DNA of 64,000 nt from the NCBI GenBank assembly GCA_030729925.1, contig JANQWK010000016.1:1-64000 (forward strand), read 5' to 3'. Both the position numbers and the translations under genes were made by a program. Of the stretch, positions 25,359 to 33,728 are shown one piece after another (position 1 is the stretch's first letter; each line of letters begins with the position of its first letter). Under the pieces are notes generated by a model. It ran no database searches. It saw nothing but the letters and a program-made list of their open reading frames with translations, and was not told where the DNA came from. Source of the DNA: Saprospiraceae bacterium (lineage in GTDB: Bacteria; Bacteroidota; Bacteroidia; Chitinophagales; Saprospiraceae).

Positions 25359-27506
25359 TTAGTCTGTATTTTTCATAGAAAGCTGGATGCGTTTGCGTTG
25401 CAGGTCCACTTCTACCACCCGGACGGTCACTTCCTGGTTGAGGCTTACCACCTCAGCCGGATCTTTGATGAAGCGATCGGCCAGTTGGGAGACGTGGACC
25501 AGGCCGCTTTCTTTGATCCCGATATCTACAAATGCCCCGAAATTGGTGATATTGTTGACGATTCCGGGGAGCACCATACCGCTGTGGAGGTCTTCAATGG
25601 TTTTGATAGACTTATCGAACTCTATCGGTTTGGCGTTACCTCGGGGATCCAGGCCTGGTTTTTCCAGCTCTTTCATGATATCCTTGAGTGTAGGCATTCC
25701 GATAGTATCGGTCACATACCTTTTCAGATCTACGGACTGTCGCAGTTTTTGATCGCTGATAAGCATGCCGATGGTGCAATTCAGGTCGTCGGCCATGCGC
25801 TGTACGATGTGGTAGCTTTCCGGGTGTACTGCGGTATTGTCCAGGAGGTTTTTCGCATCGCGGATGCGCAGGAATCCCGCACTTTGTTCAAAAGCCTTTT
25901 CGCCCATGCGGGGTACCTTTTTAAGGGCTGTTCTGGACTTAAAGGGGCCGTGTTCGGCGCGATAATTTACGATATTTTGGGCAAGTGCCGGACCCAGACC
26001 TGAAACGTAGTTGAGCAGGTGTTTGCTTGCCGTATTGATATTGATCCCTACGGAGTTGACGCAACTTTCCACCACCTGATCCAGGCTTTCCTTGAGTTGC
26101 GTTTGGTTCACATCGTGTTGGTACTGACCCACTCCTATAGATTTGGGATCTATTTTGACCAATTCTGCCAGCGGATCCATCAATCGGCGGCCAATAGAAA
26201 CGGCCCCTCTTACGGTCACATCATGGTCGGGAAACTCCTCCCTTGCGATTTCGGAAGCCGAGTAGATAGAAGCCCCGCTCTCGTTGACCAGGAAGATATC
26301 CACTGTTTGGGGAAGATCTACAGACCGGCAAAAATCCATCGTTTCGCGGCTGGCGGTACCATTGCCAATGGCGATGGCCTCGCAGTCGAACTGTCGGACG
26401 AGGTGGAGGAGTGTTTTGGCGGCCTCGCTGGTATTGTTTTGTGGAGGATGCGGATAAATTGCCGTGTGGGTAAGTAAGTTACCGCTCTGATCCAGGCAAA
26501 CCACCTTGCATCCGGTTCGGAACCCGGGGTCTATTCCCAGCACATTTTTTTGCCCCAGGGGGGCTGACAACAGCAGTTCCCTCAAGTTTCGGCTAAACAC
26601 GTGGATCGCTTCCTCATCTGCCTTATCCTTGGAACTGTTCCGGAACTCGGTCTCGATAGAAGGGGAAAGCAAGCGTTTGTAGCTATCCTCCAGGGCCAGT
26701 TTCACCTGTTCTGTTGCTGCGCCATTTCCTTTCAGGAACAAGCGATCCAGTTTGGACAAGGCCTCCTCCTCATCGGGGAGCACGCTTACGCGTAAAAAAC
26801 CCTCTTCCTCGCCTCTTCGGATAGCCAGGAGGCGGTGCGAGGGGCACTTTTTCAGGGACTCCTCAAAATCGAAATAATCGCGGTACTTAGCACCTTCTTC
26901 CTCCTTTCCACGCGCCACTTTTGAGCGGATGGTCGCACCCTTTTCAAAAACCTTTCGGATGCTGTTTCGGGCATTTTCATCCTCATTGATCCATTCGGCC
27001 ATGATATCGCGGGCGCCTTCGAGGGCGGCCTCCATATCGGGTACCTCATCTGTAAGGAACTGGCGGGAAAGCCCTTCGATTTGGTTGTTTTGTTGCAAAA
27101 ACAGCACCGTTGCCAGGGGTTCCAATCCCTTTTCTCTGGCCACGGAAGCCTTTGTTTTGCGTTTCTTTTTGTAGGGCAGGTAAATGTCTTCCAGTTCAAT
27201 TGCGTTGAAGCAATGTTGGATACGGCTGCGCAGCTCATCGGTCAATTTGCCCTGCTCCTCGATCGAATTCAGGATAGAAGTCTTGCGCTTCTCCAGCTCG
27301 GTCAATTTTTTGAATGCGGTATTGATATCGCTGATCTGAACCTCATCCAGGGAGCCGGTTGCTTCCTTCCGGTATCTGGAGATAAAGGGTATGGTGGCCC
27401 CTTCTTCCAAAAGTTGCAAAGTACTTTCCACCTTTCTCAGGGGCAGATCCAGTTGCTCGGACACAAGTTTGGTCAGCACAGGATTCAAGGTATGGTTTTG
27501 ATCCAT
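25359..27506 (-). CDS. tex: Tex family RNA-binding transcription accessory protein
   Basis: Cytoplasmic nucleic-acid-binding protein of 715 residues, close to the usual length. The Tex N-terminal helical region covers about 1-200 with the KKRKTKASVAREKGLEPLA motif at 114-132. A YqgF-like RNase H fold begins at about 320 (NVLGIDPGFRTGCK). Helix-hairpin-helix repeats follow near 500-560 (SGLGPALAQNIVNYR). A C-terminal S1 domain spans about 640-712. Tex affects transcription and ribosome-related processes. It is the last gene of a minus-strand run after the DsrE gene (40 nt gap). Confidence 0.95.
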   Translation of the reverse strand: MDQNHTLNPVLTKLVSEQLDLPLRKVESTLQLLEEGATIPFISRYRKEATGSLDEVQISDINTAFKKLTELEKRKTSILNSIEEQGKLTDELRSRIQHCFNAIELEDIYLPYKKKRKTKASVAREKGLEPLATVLFLQQNNQIEGLSRQFLTDEVPDMEAALEGARDIMAEWINEDENARNSIRKVFEKGATIRSKVARGKEEEGAKYRDYFDFEESLKKCPSHRLLAIRRGEEEGFLRVSVLPDEEEALSKLDRLFLKGNGAATEQVKLALEDSYKRLLSPSIETEFRNSSKDKADEEAIHVFSRNLRELLLSAPLGQKNVLGIDPGFRTGCKVVCLDQSGNLLTHTAIYPHPPQNNTSEAAKTLLHLVRQFDCEAIAIGNGTASRETMDFCRSVDLPQTVDIFLVNESGASIYSASEIAREEFPDHDVTVRGAVSIGRRLMDPLAELVKIDPKSIGVGQYQHDVNQTQLKESLDQVVESCVNSVGININTASKHLLNYVSGLGPALAQNIVNYRAEHGPFKSRTALKKVPRMGEKAFEQSAGFLRIRDAKNLLDNTAVHPESYHIVQRMADDLNCTIGMLISDQKLRQSVDLKRYVTDTIGMPTLKDIMKELEKPGLDPRGNAKPIEFDKSIKTIEDLHSGMVLPGIVNNITNFGAFVDIGIKESGLVHVSQLADRFIKDPAEVVSLNQEVTVRVVEVDLQRKRIQLSMKNTD

Positions 27507-27546
27507 AGAAAAAGATTATAAACTTTAAGGTAGAGGTTGGGCAGAA

Positions 27547-28098
27547 TTAAAACCGAATAAGCTGGTAATCATCTGCCTGAAGGGAAATGAGAACCGTCAT
27601 TGCCGAAAGTGCCACTTGCACGGGTTCGGCGATTTCGTGATCCAGAATATCTCGGTTGACAGCGGTCTGTCCGCAGATAAAAAACTGCACACCGGCCTCA
27701 TGGAGTTGCTGGATCAGTGGATAATTGGGATTGTCGGTGCCGTATCGCTGGCGGTAGGCCTCCTGGTGAACAATATCCTTGATAGCACTTCCGTGTACCA
27801 CAGCGGCCACCTGTAGATTTTTCAGGGGTACGCCGGCATGGGTATGCATATTGATAAATCGGGCAATAGTATTGATGCCCGGATTCACCTGTTGTTTGTT
27901 ATCGGGACTTGCCGGGATATCGAAGACCACTTTATATATCCGGGAAGTATCCACCGGCCTGTCTAAGTTGTCCACTGCAAAAAAGTCGCCGTAGCCCGTA
28001 ATCACCGGACCAGAAACCATCTTTTTGGCAGACGTTTGAGCGGCCAGGGGTTGGCAAATTGTCAAGATAAAAGTAGCAAGCACCACCAATCTGATCAT
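27547..28098 (-). CDS. Exported DsrE/DsrF-like protein
   Basis: A 183-residue protein with a signal peptide (cleavage near PLAAQT, residue 21) and a DsrE-like fold: VYKVVFDIPAS-type first strand, KNLQVAAVVHGSAI in the middle, then a cysteine in FFICGQTA. DsrE proteins handle sulfur through a conserved cysteine, but the exported Bacteroidota members are uncharacterised. It lies between the fused E1 gene (44 nt upstream) and tex on one strand. A role tied to 2-oxoacid oxidation is not supported beyond position. Confidence 0.8.
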   Translation of the reverse strand: MIRLVVLATFILTICQPLAAQTSAKKMVSGPVITGYGDFFAVDNLDRPVDTSRIYKVVFDIPASPDNKQQVNPGINTIARFINMHTHAGVPLKNLQVAAVVHGSAIKDIVHQEAYRQRYGTDNPNYPLIQQLHEAGVQFFICGQTAVNRDILDHEIAEPVQVALSAMTVLISLQADDYQLIRF

Positions 28099-28142
28099 AG
28101 CAGCAATTTTTTTTTAGCCCCGCTAAAGTAACAAACATTTCT

Positions 28143-30539
28143 TTACAAAGTCCCTTTGAACCGATGAGGTTCTGCCTCGTAGATCAGTTTGTATATGGTC
28201 TCGAACACATCCTCCGGATTGGGTTTGGAAAAATAATCTCCCACTGACCCATAAGGAGGGCGGTGTGCTTTAGCCGTAAGGGTGACGGGGGGAGAGTCCA
28301 GAAAAGCGTAAGCGCCCTGCCCCTCCAGCACCTGTTGCATCATAAAAGCAGTAGCTCCACCGGGTACGTCCTCGTCCATAAAAACCACCCGATTTGTCTT
28401 CTCAACCGAAGCTCTGATCACATGCCCCAGGTCAAACGGAATAAGGCTTTGCACATCTATCAATTCGACGGAAATGCCATGTTTTTCCAACAATTTTATC
28501 CCTTCCTTCGCAATGCGCACACAGGATCCGTAAGTAACCAGGGTAACATCTTTCCCCTCTCGCAGTATTTCGGGGACGCCCAGTGGTACGGTAAACTCAC
28601 CGATATTGGCAGGCATGCGCTCTTTTAGGCGGTAGCCATTCAGGCATTCGATCACGATAGCCGGATCATCGGATTGCAGCAGGGTATTGTAAAAGCCTAC
28701 GGCCTGGGTCATGTTGCGGGGAACCAGCACATAGATGCCCTTTATGCTATTGAGGATCATGCCCATTGGAGAACCCGAATGCCAGATTCCCTCCAGGCGG
28801 TGTCCACGGGTGCGGATGATTGCCGGAGCCTGTTGAATATTATTGGAGCGATAGCGCAGGGTTGCGAGGTCATCCACCAGCGGTTCCAAGCCATAAATCA
28901 GGTAATCCAGGTACTGGATCTCTGCCAACGGACGCAGACCGCGCATAGCCATACCAATAGCCTGACCCACGATTGTCCACTCGCGGATTCCCGTATCAAA
29001 CACCCTGGGTTCGCCGTATTTCTGTTGTAGTCCTGCGAAGCCTTGGTTGACATCACCGATTTGCCCCACATCCTCTCCGAAAGCCATAAACTTCGGATCG
29101 CGCTGCAGCACCTCATCGAAGAAAATATTGAGTATTTCAAAACCATTTTTCAGAGGTGCATCATCGTGCACCACGGCCGGAACAACGGGCACTTTGAGTG
29201 CAGAATAAGGGGATTCGCTGTACAGGTGGGAATCATACCAGCGCTTGCCGGCCTCTTTCACCTGTCCGATCCAATGTTGCAATGCCGGCAGAGAAGGATG
29301 ATCCTGTCCGAGTGCGGCGTAGTACAAGCGCTTGGCCTGTTGCAGCATTTCTGCCAGGTTGGGATTGACGATATCCTGTAACGCTTTTTTGATATCCTCG
29401 AAACCGGGAATTTCCTTTACAATTTGGAGCAACTCCTTTTTCTTTTGCAGGGTAGGCTGGGTATAGGCTTTCCAAGCCTGGTTGCGTGCCTCTTTAGCGA
29501 TTTTTACTGCTTCCTGTCGGATCGCCTCGAGTTCCTCCTCGGCAAAAAGACCCGTGCCCAGCATCCACTTTTTCATCTGAGCAAGACAATCGAACTCTTT
29601 TTCCCACTGAAGTCGTTCCTTTGATTTATAGCGTTCGTGAGAGCCGGAAGTAGAATGCCCCTGTGGCTGTGTAAGTTCCTTTACGTGAAAAAGCGCTGGT
29701 CGGTGCGTAAGGCGCATTTTTTCCAGGGCCTCTCCAAACAACTCCACCATTGCCGGATAATCCCATCCGTTGATCTCGTAAAGATCTATCCCGTTTTCCC
29801 CATCATTGGCCTGCATGCCCAAAAGGGCCTCATAAATATTTCCTTTTACCGTCTGGTACTCGGTAGGCACAGAAATGCCGTATCCATCGCTCCACACAAA
29901 AGTAGCCAAAGGCACTTGCATCACCCCGGCCGCGTTGATCGTTTCCCAGAAAACCCCTTCCGAGGTACTCGCATCCCCGATGGTACAAAAACAAATCTCG
30001 TTGCCGGCATCGGAAAACAACTGGTTGTCGGCCAGTTCCTCCAATTCCCGGTATTTTTTGGACGCCATAGCCAGCCCCAGTGCCCTTGCCATCTGCCCCC
30101 CCGTGCAGGAAACATCAGAAGAAACATTGTATTGGTCCAATTGGCTGAGCCAGTTACCCTCCTGATCAATCATGGGCGTCGCAAAATGCCCGTTCATCTG
30201 CCTGCCCCCCGAAAACGGATCATGTTCCGGATCGGCATACACCTGCGCAAAAAAATCTTCCGGACTGGACACCCCAAGCGCAAACATCAACGTCTGATCC
30301 CGATAATAGCCCGACCGAATATCCCCCTTTTTGAAAAAATGCGCCAGAGCGACCTGAGGCACCTCCTTGCCGTCCCCGGTAATCCCAAATTTCGCCTTGC
30401 CGGTGAGTACCTCCTTGCGTGCAAGCAAACTCACCTCCCTGCTGATACAACTTATCCTGAAATCATTCAAAATCGTCTCCCTGCTCAGAGGAAAAGGCTT
30501 TTTTTCAAGACCCGCTTTGTTAGTGGTGATATCAAGCAT
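28143..30539 (-). CDS. 2-oxoacid dehydrogenase E1, fused alpha and beta subunits
   Basis: Thiamine-diphosphate enzyme of 798 residues carrying out oxidative decarboxylation in a branched-chain 2-oxoacid (or pyruvate-like) dehydrogenase complex. The alpha half (about 1-400) has the ThDP motif GDASTSEG...N at 188-202. The beta half (about 440-798) has MAFGEDVGQIGDVNQGF and the GSPMGMILNSIKGIYV region. Separate alpha and beta chains are usual in other phyla, while the fusion is common in Bacteroidota. Substrate preference is inferred. E2 and E3 genes are not in the window. It leads the run E1-DsrE-tex, and its upstream region contains repeat copy 3. Confidence 0.9.
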   Translation of the reverse strand: MLDITTNKAGLEKKPFPLSRETILNDFRISCISREVSLLARKEVLTGKAKFGITGDGKEVPQVALAHFFKKGDIRSGYYRDQTLMFALGVSSPEDFFAQVYADPEHDPFSGGRQMNGHFATPMIDQEGNWLSQLDQYNVSSDVSCTGGQMARALGLAMASKKYRELEELADNQLFSDAGNEICFCTIGDASTSEGVFWETINAAGVMQVPLATFVWSDGYGISVPTEYQTVKGNIYEALLGMQANDGENGIDLYEINGWDYPAMVELFGEALEKMRLTHRPALFHVKELTQPQGHSTSGSHERYKSKERLQWEKEFDCLAQMKKWMLGTGLFAEEELEAIRQEAVKIAKEARNQAWKAYTQPTLQKKKELLQIVKEIPGFEDIKKALQDIVNPNLAEMLQQAKRLYYAALGQDHPSLPALQHWIGQVKEAGKRWYDSHLYSESPYSALKVPVVPAVVHDDAPLKNGFEILNIFFDEVLQRDPKFMAFGEDVGQIGDVNQGFAGLQQKYGEPRVFDTGIREWTIVGQAIGMAMRGLRPLAEIQYLDYLIYGLEPLVDDLATLRYRSNNIQQAPAIIRTRGHRLEGIWHSGSPMGMILNSIKGIYVLVPRNMTQAVGFYNTLLQSDDPAIVIECLNGYRLKERMPANIGEFTVPLGVPEILREGKDVTLVTYGSCVRIAKEGIKLLEKHGISVELIDVQSLIPFDLGHVIRASVEKTNRVVFMDEDVPGGATAFMMQQVLEGQGAYAFLDSPPVTLTAKAHRPPYGSVGDYFSKPNPEDVFETIYKLIYEAEPHRFKGTL

Positions 30540-30760
30540 CTTTCAGTGTGATTGGTTGATTGCAGAATAATAAGCCCCTATTCGAACAATTTCAAAATAT
30601 AATTTTGATTGTGTCCTTTTAGTTTGCTGTAAAGGTACAAAAATTTTGATAAAATTGTTTTTTCAGATCGGGATACCCTGTGGGGTGTTGAAAAATTTCA
30701 GTCCTCAAACTAGCCGCAACCAGGGTGATTTATTGGGGTTTTAGTTGGGTGAAAAATGTT

Positions 30761-30863
30761 TAAAATACTGAAAATTAATATTTTAAAACACAGGTGCAAG
30801 GCACCTTAAAGTGCCTTGCACCTGATTACCCTTATTAATACCCCCAAGTTGAAAAAGGTAACT
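30761..30863 (-). repeat. Dispersed palindromic repeat, copy 3 (inverted)
   Basis: On the minus strand this reads AGTTACCTTTTT, GGGGTATTAATAAGGGTAAT, the 34-nt hairpin core (30824-30791) and an A/T-rich tail with ATTTTCAGTATTTT, matching copy 2 in order. The core differs from copy 1 by one base, which in the minus-strand RNA turns a C-G pair into a U-G wobble. The core ends 251 nt upstream of the E1 start on the same strand. Confidence 0.88.
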
Positions 30864-30926
30864 TTATGGAGGGAGGAGGGGGGGAGACAATTTTAAGCAG
30901 GTCTTTTAATCCTGCATAAAATGCCT

Positions 30927-30934
30927 TACCTTTG
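30927..30934 (+). promoter_or_regulatory. -7 promoter element of the DUF1573 gene
   Basis: TACCTTTG is an exact TAnnTTTG match, with a T-rich TCTTTTAAT about 20 nt upstream in the -33 position. It lies 75 nt before the start codon. The same octamer precedes typA. Confidence 0.6.
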
Positions 30935-31009
30935 TAAAAGGTATTCATCAATTTTGGGATACCTTTTGAAAGGTGATCATTTTCAACCAACATCAAAATC
31001 CGATAACAT

Positions 31010-31534
31010 ATGAAAAAAGTAATGTGGACGCTCGCGCTGCTATTTTCTGTAAGCGTGCTGTCGTTTGGCCAGGCTGCTTCTCAAAAGGCGGAGGGCTCAA
31101 AAATGACCAAACAGCAGGTAGATGCAACAAAAATTCAGCAAGTGAGTCCTGAGGTAGCGCAGGTAAAGCAGCCGGTTTCGTTTCAGGAGACCACAGTGGA
31201 TTACGGTACGCTGGAGCAGGGTGGCGATCCTTACCGCGTTTTTACATTTACCAACAACAGCGACCAGCCTTTGATCATTAAGTCGGCTCGTGGAAGTTGT
31301 GGCTGTACGGTACCTGAAATCCCCAAAGAGCCAATTGCTCCCGGAACCACTGGCGAGATCAAGGTAAAATACGATACCCAGCGCATAGGTGCTTTCCAGA
31401 AAAGTGTAACGGTTTATACGAACCTGAGCGAGGAGCCTGTGCAGCTGTACATCAAGGGCAATGTAAAGCCCAAGCCTCAGGATCCTGAAGGGTTGCCTGA
31501 AAAGAAAAATCCATTCAACAACAACGGCAACTGA
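31010..31534 (+). CDS. Exported DUF1573 domain protein
   Basis: A 174-residue exported protein with a signal peptide (1-20, SVLSFGQ). The DUF1573/ASH-like immunoglobulin fold spans about 60-155, with the family hallmark FTFTNNSDQPLIIKSARGSC and the GSCGCT cysteine pair followed by PGTTGEIKVKYDT. The C-terminal tail is Lys/Pro/Asn-rich. Function in Bacteroidota is unknown; it is often an abundant envelope protein. It is transcribed alone from the promoter at 30927 and ended by the hairpins downstream. Confidence 0.87.
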   Translation: MKKVMWTLALLFSVSVLSFGQAASQKAEGSKMTKQQVDATKIQQVSPEVAQVKQPVSFQETTVDYGTLEQGGDPYRVFTFTNNSDQPLIIKSARGSCGCTVPEIPKEPIAPGTTGEIKVKYDTQRIGAFQKSVTVYTNLSEEPVQLYIKGNVKPKPQDPEGLPEKKNPFNNNGN

Positions 31535-31557
31535 TTGAGGTAGTCGTGTTGTTCACC

Positions 31558-31589
31558 AAAGGGGTTAAGGCGTCAGCTTTAGCCCCTTT
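31558..31589 (+). terminator. Rho-independent terminator after the DUF1573 gene
   Basis: AAAGGGG (31558-31564) pairs with CCCCTTT (31583-31589), partly extended by TTAA/TTTA inside, and is followed by GTGTTTT. It lies 24 nt after the stop codon. Confidence 0.72.
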
Positions 31590-31603
31590 GTGTTTTAAAA
31601 AGC

Positions 31604-31628
31604 AAACCTCCGGGAGTTCCGGAGGTTT
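31604..31628. terminator. Second hairpin, possible back-up terminator
   Basis: A perfect 10-bp stem (31604-31613 with 31619-31628) with loop GAGTT, directly after the first terminator. There is no T run on the plus strand but a TTTT-rich stretch on the minus strand. Confidence 0.55.
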
Positions 31629-31745
31629 GATGCAAACAAATAAACACAAAAACTACTTAATAATTCACTGAAATAAACGAACTTAATCGTTTGAAAGTGC
31701 CGAAAAGGCTTCCATTTTTTGTGTTATTAACCAAAAATTTATTAT

Positions 31746-32078
31746 ATGAAGCGGCATTCACCGAAGGCGCTCGGGAAGCGCAACAAAAAGAAAAAGGATT
31801 TCTATGATCACCTGCGTTCTTATGTGGGGGTCAATTTCTTTTTATTTGTACTCAACGCCCTGACTGCTTTTGGCGACTGGTGGTTTTACTGGCCTATGAT
31901 GGGCTGGGGTATCGGTTTGTTTTTTCACTTTATGGATACGTTTGGGCTACCTTTTGTGAATGAGCCTGATGAGAACCAGGAGGACAGACTAGATTTGGAG
32001 GATCTGGAACGGGGTTCGCAGGCTGAACCGATCAAGACCGGCCGGCAGCAAAGCTGGAAAGAAGAAGATCTGGTATAG
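31746..32078 (+). CDS. 2TM domain membrane protein
   Basis: A 110-residue protein with a Lys-rich N-terminus and a 2TM domain: KKDFYDHLRSYVGVNFFLFV starts the first helix and WFYWPMMGWGIGLFFHFMD the second. The hairpin-like pair of helices is the whole conserved part; the tail is acidic and polar. In other Bacteroidota the domain is found alone or fused to LytTR or histidine kinase proteins. A function cannot be given. Confidence 0.85.
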   Translation: MKRHSPKALGKRNKKKKDFYDHLRSYVGVNFFLFVLNALTAFGDWWFYWPMMGWGIGLFFHFMDTFGLPFVNEPDENQEDRLDLEDLERGSQAEPIKTGRQQSWKEEDLV

Positions 32079-32141
32079 CGGGGTACAGGGGCTTTACCTA
32101 CACAATTTCGCAGCCGCTTTAGAATGTTCTTAAAAAATGTT

Positions 32142-32149
32142 TAAGTTTG
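32142..32149 (+). promoter_or_regulatory. -7 promoter element of the DPM1-like gene
   Basis: TAAGTTTG matches TAnnTTTG exactly and lies 30 nt before the start codon. The -33 element is poor. Confidence 0.5.
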
Positions 32150-32179
32150 TGTTTTGCATAACATGATCAAGGAACTGCC

Positions 32180-32923
32180 ATGGGTACATCCGTCCGGAGA
32201 TTAGTGATTATCCCCACGTACAATGAAAAAGAAAATGTAGCCAACATCATCGAAGCGGTGATGCAGCTGGAAGGGGATTTTCATGTCCTGATTGTGGATG
32301 ACGGTTCCCCGGATGGTACGGCCAATATCGTCCGACAAAAACAGCTCACCTTTCCGGATCGGTTGTTTTTGAAAGAAAGATCCGGCAAACTGGGTCTCGG
32401 AACAGCTTATATCGCGGGTTTCAAATGGGGATTGGAGCACGGCTACGACTACCTCTTTGAAATGGACGCCGATTTTTCCCACAATCCTTCCGACCTGATC
32501 CGCTTATGGCAGGCCTGCGAGGAAAAGGGCGGAGATATTGCTGTAGGCTCCCGGTATGTTCGGGGCGGCAAATTGGTCAACTGGCCCCTGGATCGGATTT
32601 TGCTGTCCTATGGTGCTTCTCTTTACGTCCGATTGGTCACCGGCATGCCGGTAAAAGACCCCACCGCAGGTTTTATCTGCTACAAAAGCCGTGTCTTGGA
32701 AGCCATGGATCTGGATAAAATCCGATTCGTTGGGTATGCTTTTCAGATCGAAATGAAGTTTGTAGCCCGCAGTCTGGGCTTCTCCATCGTAGAAGTCCCC
32801 ATCACCTTCACCGACCGCCAGGAGGGGGTATCGAAAATGTCGTCTCACATCATCAAAGAAGCTATTTCCGGTGTCCTTTCCATGCGCTGGAAGCAACTCA
32901 CAGGCGGGTACAAAAGGAAATAA
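32180..32923 (+). CDS. Polyprenol monophosphomannose synthase-like glycosyltransferase (GT2)
   Basis: Family 2 glycosyltransferase of 247 residues, the size of the catalytic-only DPM1 type, predicted to transfer mannose (or another sugar) from the nucleotide sugar to polyprenyl phosphate at the inner membrane. Visible motifs are IPTYNEKENV (10-19), VDDGSPDGTA (36-45), the metal-binding EMDADFSHNP and RYVRGG. There are no C-terminal membrane helices. The start has AAGGA 8 nt upstream. It is monocistronic. Confidence 0.85.
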   Translation: MGTSVRRLVIIPTYNEKENVANIIEAVMQLEGDFHVLIVDDGSPDGTANIVRQKQLTFPDRLFLKERSGKLGLGTAYIAGFKWGLEHGYDYLFEMDADFSHNPSDLIRLWQACEEKGGDIAVGSRYVRGGKLVNWPLDRILLSYGASLYVRLVTGMPVKDPTAGFICYKSRVLEAMDLDKIRFVGYAFQIEMKFVARSLGFSIVEVPITFTDRQEGVSKMSSHIIKEAISGVLSMRWKQLTGGYKRK

Positions 32924-33198
32924 TCCCAAATCTGCCGATGTTCACAAATTTTTAGGGTTAACTGCATGCAGGAATGGCCACTTCACAGGCCAATTCATAG
33001 GGGTATTTTGCACACGAATCTGTACCCCATTTACTTCCCCCTTCTTCTCCGCCACTAAATTCAGGTCTCAAAAAAGAATCCTTTATGCTTGCTGCTTGAA
33101 TTTAAGTATCTGATTTTTAGACCATTGCATTTAATAAAAAACAATAAAACCACTTCGTTTTTTTGTATTTCCATTGATAATCAAATAATTAAAAAAAT
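32924..33198. other. Intergenic stretch before the dcw cluster, no gene seen
   Basis: A/T-rich sequence with no credible coding region, RNA gene or strong terminator. There is a short palindrome CTGCATGCAG at 32962-32971. The mraZ control region follows. Confidence 0.6.
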
Positions 33199-33223
33199 GT
33201 GGTAGAAAGTGGAGTAATGTGGG
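33199..33223 (+). promoter_or_regulatory. MraZ operator (three GTGG boxes)
   Basis: GTGG occurs at 33199-33202, 33209-33212 and 33219-33222, an exact 10-nt repeat, the arrangement known for MraZ binding sites upstream of mraZ. It lies just upstream of the -7 element, where a -33 element would be, so bound MraZ would block RNA polymerase. This implies autoregulation of the whole cluster. Confidence 0.85.
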
Positions 33224-33232
33224 AAAAAACTG

Positions 33233-33240
33233 TAATTTTG
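33233..33240 (+). promoter_or_regulatory. -7 promoter element of the dcw cluster
   Basis: TAATTTTG matches TAnnTTTG and lies 10 nt after the last MraZ box and 26 nt before the mraZ start. No clear -33 TTG is present; the operator occupies that place. Confidence 0.65.
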
Positions 33241-33266
33241 AAGAGTTAATAGATAAATGTGTGGTA

Positions 33267-33728
33267 ATGTTACAATTGTTAGGCGAGTTCGAATGCAAGA
33301 TCGATGCCAAGTATCGGTTGCGACTTCCCGCCGGGCTGATCAGTCAATTGAACAGTCCGGCGCCGCCTACTTTTGTGATCAATCGTGGTTTCGAGCAGTG
33401 TTTGATGTTGTATCCGTTGGAAGTGTGGAACAGGATCAGCGAGGAGGTGAATCAGCTCAACCAGTACAATCAGCAGAACAGGGAATTTGTGCGGTATTTT
33501 TACCGGGGTGCGCAGAAGGTGACGATGGACAGTGCGGACAGGATATTGCTCAACAAGCGTTTGCTGGATTATGCCGGGATTGACAAGGACGTGGTGTTGT
33601 CGGCATACAATGATCGAATAGAGATGTGGGATATTGAGGCTTACGAAAAGATACTGGCCAACGAGCCGAAGGATTTCTCGCAATTGGCGGAGGCGGTATT
33701 GGGTGGTAAAAACGATCAGGGCTTATGA
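33267..33728 (+). CDS. mraZ: Transcriptional regulator MraZ
   Basis: DNA-binding regulator of the dcw cluster, 153 residues with two SpoVT/AbrB-like halves. The N-terminal half begins LLGEFECKIDAKYRLRLPAG and the second half contains VTMDSADRILLNKRLLDYAGI. The start at 33267 fits the family N-terminus; a longer frame from 33219 would begin inside the operator and promoter and is rejected. It overlaps rsmH by 4 nt (ATGA). MraZ forms a ring that binds the repeated GTGG boxes upstream, so it probably represses its own operon. Confidence 0.93.
   Translation: MLQLLGEFECKIDAKYRLRLPAGLISQLNSPAPPTFVINRGFEQCLMLYPLEVWNRISEEVNQLNQYNQQNREFVRYFYRGAQKVTMDSADRILLNKRLLDYAGIDKDVVLSAYNDRIEMWDIEAYEKILANEPKDFSQLAEAVLGGKNDQGL

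Larger units (their letters stand above)
30540..31009. other. Divergent intergenic region, no gene seen
   Basis: 470 nt without a credible coding region, between the E1 gene (minus) and the DUF1573 gene (plus). It holds repeat copy 3 (30761-30863) and a plus-strand promoter element (30927-30934). On the minus strand TACCTTTA (30637-30630) is one base off the -7 consensus and may serve E1. Confidence 0.7.

Noticed and set aside
1-30863. The three palindromes as ordinary Rho-independent terminators
   Set aside because: The stems lack a T run directly after them, copies 1 and 3 lie upstream of co-oriented genes, and the flanks are conserved beyond the hairpin.
33219-33266. Longer mraZ start at 33219
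   Set aside because: It would begin within the third GTGG box and before the promoter -7 element; the family N-terminus fits 33267.
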